A DNA stretch of 64,000 nt from Prorocentrum cordatum (lineage: Eukaryota; Sar; Dinophyceae; Prorocentrales; Prorocentraceae), in contig CAUYUJ010003388.1 of the NCBI GenBank assembly GCA_963575745.1, forward strand, positions 1 to 64,000. The letters are read 5' to 3'. Shown piece after piece: positions 63,801 to 64,000 of the stretch. How positions within the stretch are numbered: position 1 is the first letter of the stretch; each line of letters opens with the position of its first letter. The notes below the pieces were generated by a model. The model was not told where the DNA came from. It made no database searches and saw only the letters and a program-made list of their open reading frames with translations. The translations under genes were made by a program, and so were the position numbers.

Positions 63801-63987
63801 TAGTAGTCCACCAAGTTGTGCCGTGGATTACAGGAATCAGAGCGAGAGCCAGCCACACGAGAGTGTAGCCAGCTCCGCTACCAAGTCGAAAACATGCTGG
63901 TAAGCTTAGGTATGTGTTACGCTTCAAGCGTTGCCATATCCCAGGCTTTGGCTCATATCGCATGAGCAAGAGAGCGAGACGAAGCAT
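54865..63987 (-). CDS. giant Gag-protease polyprotein with Tpt1-like and RING domains
   Basis: 3,040 codons opening at an ATG inside the LTR. In order: two hydrophobic segments (~residues 40-55 and 155-175, possible membrane anchors); copia Gag-like helical region (~190-390); CCHC zinc knuckle C617-C620-H625-C630; acidic and Pro/Ala linkers; Tpt1/KptA-like domain (~1597-1845) with R1600-H1601, R1709 (IRATNGHS), HGT from H1744, and R1773...H1777; RING-H2 finger (C2388-C2439); aspartic protease with D2717 in DIGSN and a later WGLGAME. AGPPA-type pentapeptides from DNA hairpins punctuate the linkers. It ends at TGA followed by C, and the same frame continues into the next ORF. Ordinary copia Gag is a few hundred residues. 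Confidence 0.8.
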   Translation of the reverse strand: MLRLALLLMRYEPKPGIWQRLKRNTYLSLPACFRLGSGAGYTLVWLALALIPVIHGTTWWTTTTVEYHVAPALRGAEPVRDRASGATRELETLSPTSLRYFTLDFHQMPIGNSIENVVTLRGYPQRGHLHPVPVRRLTATTPEPDKPQPKPITEAEMHMHWIKITIFGILWVIMGCAVGYMRQGMDDTRTTGPSWDPAGTTPFREYVREVHAWINVTSGNMTPPQQAAALQRGLQGLARRIAMQVPSQIINYGVTVNGQPTDAVTYILYLLSTKFENLEDERQLNSGTALIDFRVERGERIDSVLARFEMARDEANSVGFVIPNFQILTLILFRALGVGASRAQHLLEPFNHQMPRTQADYDRLLTRMRNYGHVAERSPGNIAGIFTGHHSHAGVYATTAGSPAGPGEPSPWADPADMPNEATAFLGQTGQASAEAAEANAWSNYSPGAAYTASPPSGTTLWGQAESSAQGSQPPSPFESGTDTDTSSDDEHNGIVSAGNDYPADDTHLSEQQRAEAAFMAYRKSKRRWRRFMKKPVRKVRRAVRRHFKRYGKGRGKGGRRRRMHGRGITAFLTSLTDIVFEEVLIGGKGRGHRRTSGKGKGRRGNPRDASGNTMKCHTCGSTEHLRDQCPKGKGKGSVHLAQNSFMDDMDYIDYEFYVNPEAAPAAGSSTYYVMARYAEVAVALEDYAVTLFDEFHGWDEVDEVAFNAWFGLPAGPPADDEISDAETVPATEEELAAALAPQVIGMPLLPDLPRAGSEAGDADDEMRGHPAHSDSEEAEEDYKDMLQEQVAEAIRLLSAPAHQQITMDDLLSRPGAARLRPYLDSDMSAPQMLTALQALAGSPAEETPAAAAGPPAWSMDVFMQGCDQMDLNDLTMEQLNDIGYFRSPYQHVFMVQDSSEDSEDMRHAKRDRRPSPPRDSEHDDQRPMERGSASAGPARRRSRSAPRRPTHDASGYPYSTEHSVGVSAQYVPEWYINWYPGYSMDVIRHWYSKEYCTKRDESGMIIRTKGGKTKTPEAWDKRAKKQEIINDRKTYRKQVCQCEPFKGHMRSCPMDRPSRSPHHGETPWNWSHGDDAGNVHDPNKEVPGGGKRITEADRVPMTEEVANAVRENWVQLPNDHRLKEWNRRFHKEAGSPAESSKEAGSPADAAPAAGSADEDWIAVASAAGSAAGTDQTELNEEWAAEDGSENPFPDGCACWYYSSSAQKWFCTRVIHRHENGKYKLAIKGTADIDHMRQIIHDHGQPEGPPKDPPGPQPGKGSRPPPRPEADSSSSPTPAKRHPSKSPEDTQGRAKARGIAKKGDPEQGEPTGPSVTERRKAFAGPSTPMPPAAQGDVKDEVRNQPKAAFRGDWAPTLHQPRLAPRPGSARMKAQPKPEAGMRSARAEAAAKAKEDKGSAGPPAKAAPAAAAGTPAESTLSREERFRALKEFGDRQKLADDAVADQGHPHPGAESSAGAASSAAGSAGPPVKAPPAALAGPPARWQPVMSVLRNIPLGAIEYWQGIEGKGPKRTINPRVTRDDTDRYEVINCPDRRNFECRNDWEREQQAVGNMLRDRPPLRVAQHRAELMKVMERFGMDPTLPRDGQMTKVSIWFSTALRHSPYWKDGFSRHFEKISTFDPYDGWVVVDDLLTNWTENDQWKGYREMHEVLIKGRPHTSYVYWVLLNCCEMIDHHGMQKGRLQMKCVDDSMLLPPRFRPTARRPQYFIRATNGHSSPGIHCPESLYKPITTWMKEPDDPVYFIHGTQWEYVKDILANGLSCLAQDNPKRKGGRQFVHGCPYLPGDPRIQSGIRPDSEVLIFCSINKMLSSGFSLWRSANDIVMTRGHDGRIPPDHILQIVSIAKYRVGEAWSNPLAYDKSRRRGQPADRIRTDDYLPLKLCDKTLGVMEDHAMYLKGWSKTDGRPFNLIMTEQDVAPRPYDTQTVLMINAQEDEVMPEAGPPAGAGTPAVDTSDGSWQQVVTPVATVASPWRPDQQAWVQAPNSYLTPADVSGLTDQLYRADPWAVHTGIQDAQQRNLRTPVGPPGVLGPQPQRPPQQTGGARFVPMGGSDGGSPFRTPPSETSENSLWQRLQAIRGNPALAAALQATTPFGTPRGSEGGVAAGSPAERTPAEPPAQAGPPADGQQGSDYERRAANLRAQATFLQQQADRVPSLLRNRNIDVTNHGDFRPLWSWTSEDAPNADPTNPYRQVFIPGIASHPIYGWDNHGPAEAQAMDAPMYPEYYAQMNNTPMIAGPPANEYTRNLANEMFRLQFTRAVDAQSMPHYAYMPTPTDPETVVQPAGLAVPAAMGNMPDYIRDVHNTQQAILASRQQARDNTRLRQQRAIQRRIERETQAGTPAEAGPPAERPDRRPPPTPYREGETTFERQARTRPDVPAPVISDYNFTQCPICMDNYEMGTTVWRLACGHFFHDICWDRVAQQHVRNQRPGAPNEAPCAVCRGPGIVIAHFPYAGQRDAESEQARQQERYVADAREMRRLREAVEALEARAAQSAEPSARAPAAQAYPWPAPEQGIQMPILPTLRAQEPPAAGPPAEAAPAAQAGPPANGPPNPGFLRAMEANIRRSGRSGGGTRRPTGSTRTSRVASPVSARSRASAESAEAAQFHTTFMIDTEGLTYARDDADTLPPGGEWMSTLSANYWVLEQEPITVEERRQYEQMWCTELTMSQWVLEQRLLKGTLGSQITYHTNDHGTIALAARNGTFFPDEDGMPCISFMLDIGSNVNIIGSNAARTFQEIMARYNYRPAICTLSKTLYINGVGEGAAICRKMGNFKIGVQYANEASPRIEEYASNIAEGSGANLPAIWGLGAMEARDTIIVLKPGYQKVIFPSGDYTLKLGRGAKVLKAKKTPSGHLAIPCGLYDGAKSQTVTNTFTIRSSRDGYTETENEEDPVSAGPPAEATAGPPATGQSMTVTTDTYIVEPYIDKQLLEDTTRLIVDRTLNSWWEGQQCPEGTWPHMKDALKSKIFWAVQEAVNKWTPEDQAGPPASPPPPPSYTGGGSSDSAGPTRVEIVSVATPATPAEPSANSMPPSQTATWSHDRR
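63868..63883 (-). promoter_or_regulatory. primer-binding site
   Basis: Immediately inside the right LTR, the minus strand reads TGGTAGCGGAGCTGGC. The first seven bases match the complement of an initiator-Met-type tRNA 3' end (GCTACCA), and the GAG triplet partly agrees further on. It is where minus-strand cDNA synthesis would start. The exact tRNA is uncertain. Confidence 0.65.
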
Positions 63988-64000
63988 GGGATCTGGAGTA
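63884..64000 (-). repeat. right (5') LTR, partial
   Basis: Identical over 117 bp to 47865-47981. The rest of the LTR and the target-site duplication lie beyond the window. The Gag frame's ATG at 63985-63987 is inside it. Confidence 0.9.

Larger units (their letters stand above)
47865..64000 (-). mobile_element. Ty1/copia-order LTR retrotransposon, >16 kb, right end cut by window
   Basis: A 117-bp direct repeat is identical at 47865-47981 and 63884-64000 (offset 16,019 bp). These are the inner/outer parts of the two LTRs, the right one leaving the window. The inner edge of the right copy abuts a primer-binding site. Gene order on the minus strand is Gag-protease, methyltransferase-like, integrase, RT, RNase H; integrase before RT defines the Pseudoviridae/copia order. 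Identical LTR sequence indicates recent insertion. Coding is interrupted by a TGA (54865-54867), a frame change near 52430 and a TAA (50366-50368). The element is far longer than ordinary copia (about 5 kb) because of added domains. Confidence 0.9.

Overview
The window looks like nuclear DNA from a dinoflagellate. The evidence is GC-rich sequence full of microsatellites and minisatellites, a 9.7-kb tandem gene duplication, all host-like genes in the first 30 kb on one strand, introns that fit GC-AG or AG|G borders better than strict GT-AG, a short stretch of degenerate CCCTAAA telomere-type repeat, and two large retroelements with accessory domains. My impression is of a Prorocentrum-like genome, but the species cannot be settled from the sequence alone. 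I saw no rRNA, tRNA or CRISPR array.

Layout. (1) 1-18359 holds two copies of a 9,688-bp tandem unit. Each carries a minus-strand multi-exon gene of unknown function, a plus-strand Lys/Gly/Asp-rich ORF, and long CT, TCC and GAT tracts. (2) 19376-21040 (minus) is a free-standing ORF resembling a C5 cytosine DNA methyltransferase, followed by a GTGGCCAC/GTCGCCAC minisatellite. (3) 23.0-30.3 kb (minus) is a run of exons of one or more multi-exon genes that I do not recognise, partly transposase-like. (4) 30.8-38.6 kb is a repeat field: an AT-rich 75-bp tandem repeat, a 32-bp palindrome beside the telomere-like patch, CCCAAGAGG-type repeats, a duplicated ~370-bp block and a 79-bp minisatellite.

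(5) 38651-47740 (plus) is a DIRS/Ngaro-type tyrosine-recombinase retroelement: a left A repeat, Gag-like ORFs with coding-frame breaks, reverse transcriptase (YIDD), RNase H fused to a methyltransferase-like module, a tyrosine recombinase, and a B-A-B-A array with a 411-bp period. (6) 47865 to beyond 64000 (minus) is a Ty1/copia-order LTR retrotransposon over 16 kb long, inserted into a CCCAAGAGG repeat. Its polyprotein order is membrane segments, Gag, CCHC knuckle, a Tpt1/KptA RNA 2'-phosphotransferase-like domain, a RING-H2 finger, aspartic protease, [UGA], methyltransferase-like module(s), [-1 frame change], integrase, [UAA], RT and RNase H.

The most interesting signals are in the copia-order element: the Tpt1-like and RING-H2 domains in a retrotransposon polyprotein; more than 30 short 14-bp hairpins scattered through its coding sequence, kept in frame with compensatory stem changes; and a methyltransferase-like module shared in outline with the unrelated tyrosine-recombinase element in the same window. 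Function is inferred from motifs only. Exon borders are proposals from reading frame and splice-like sites.
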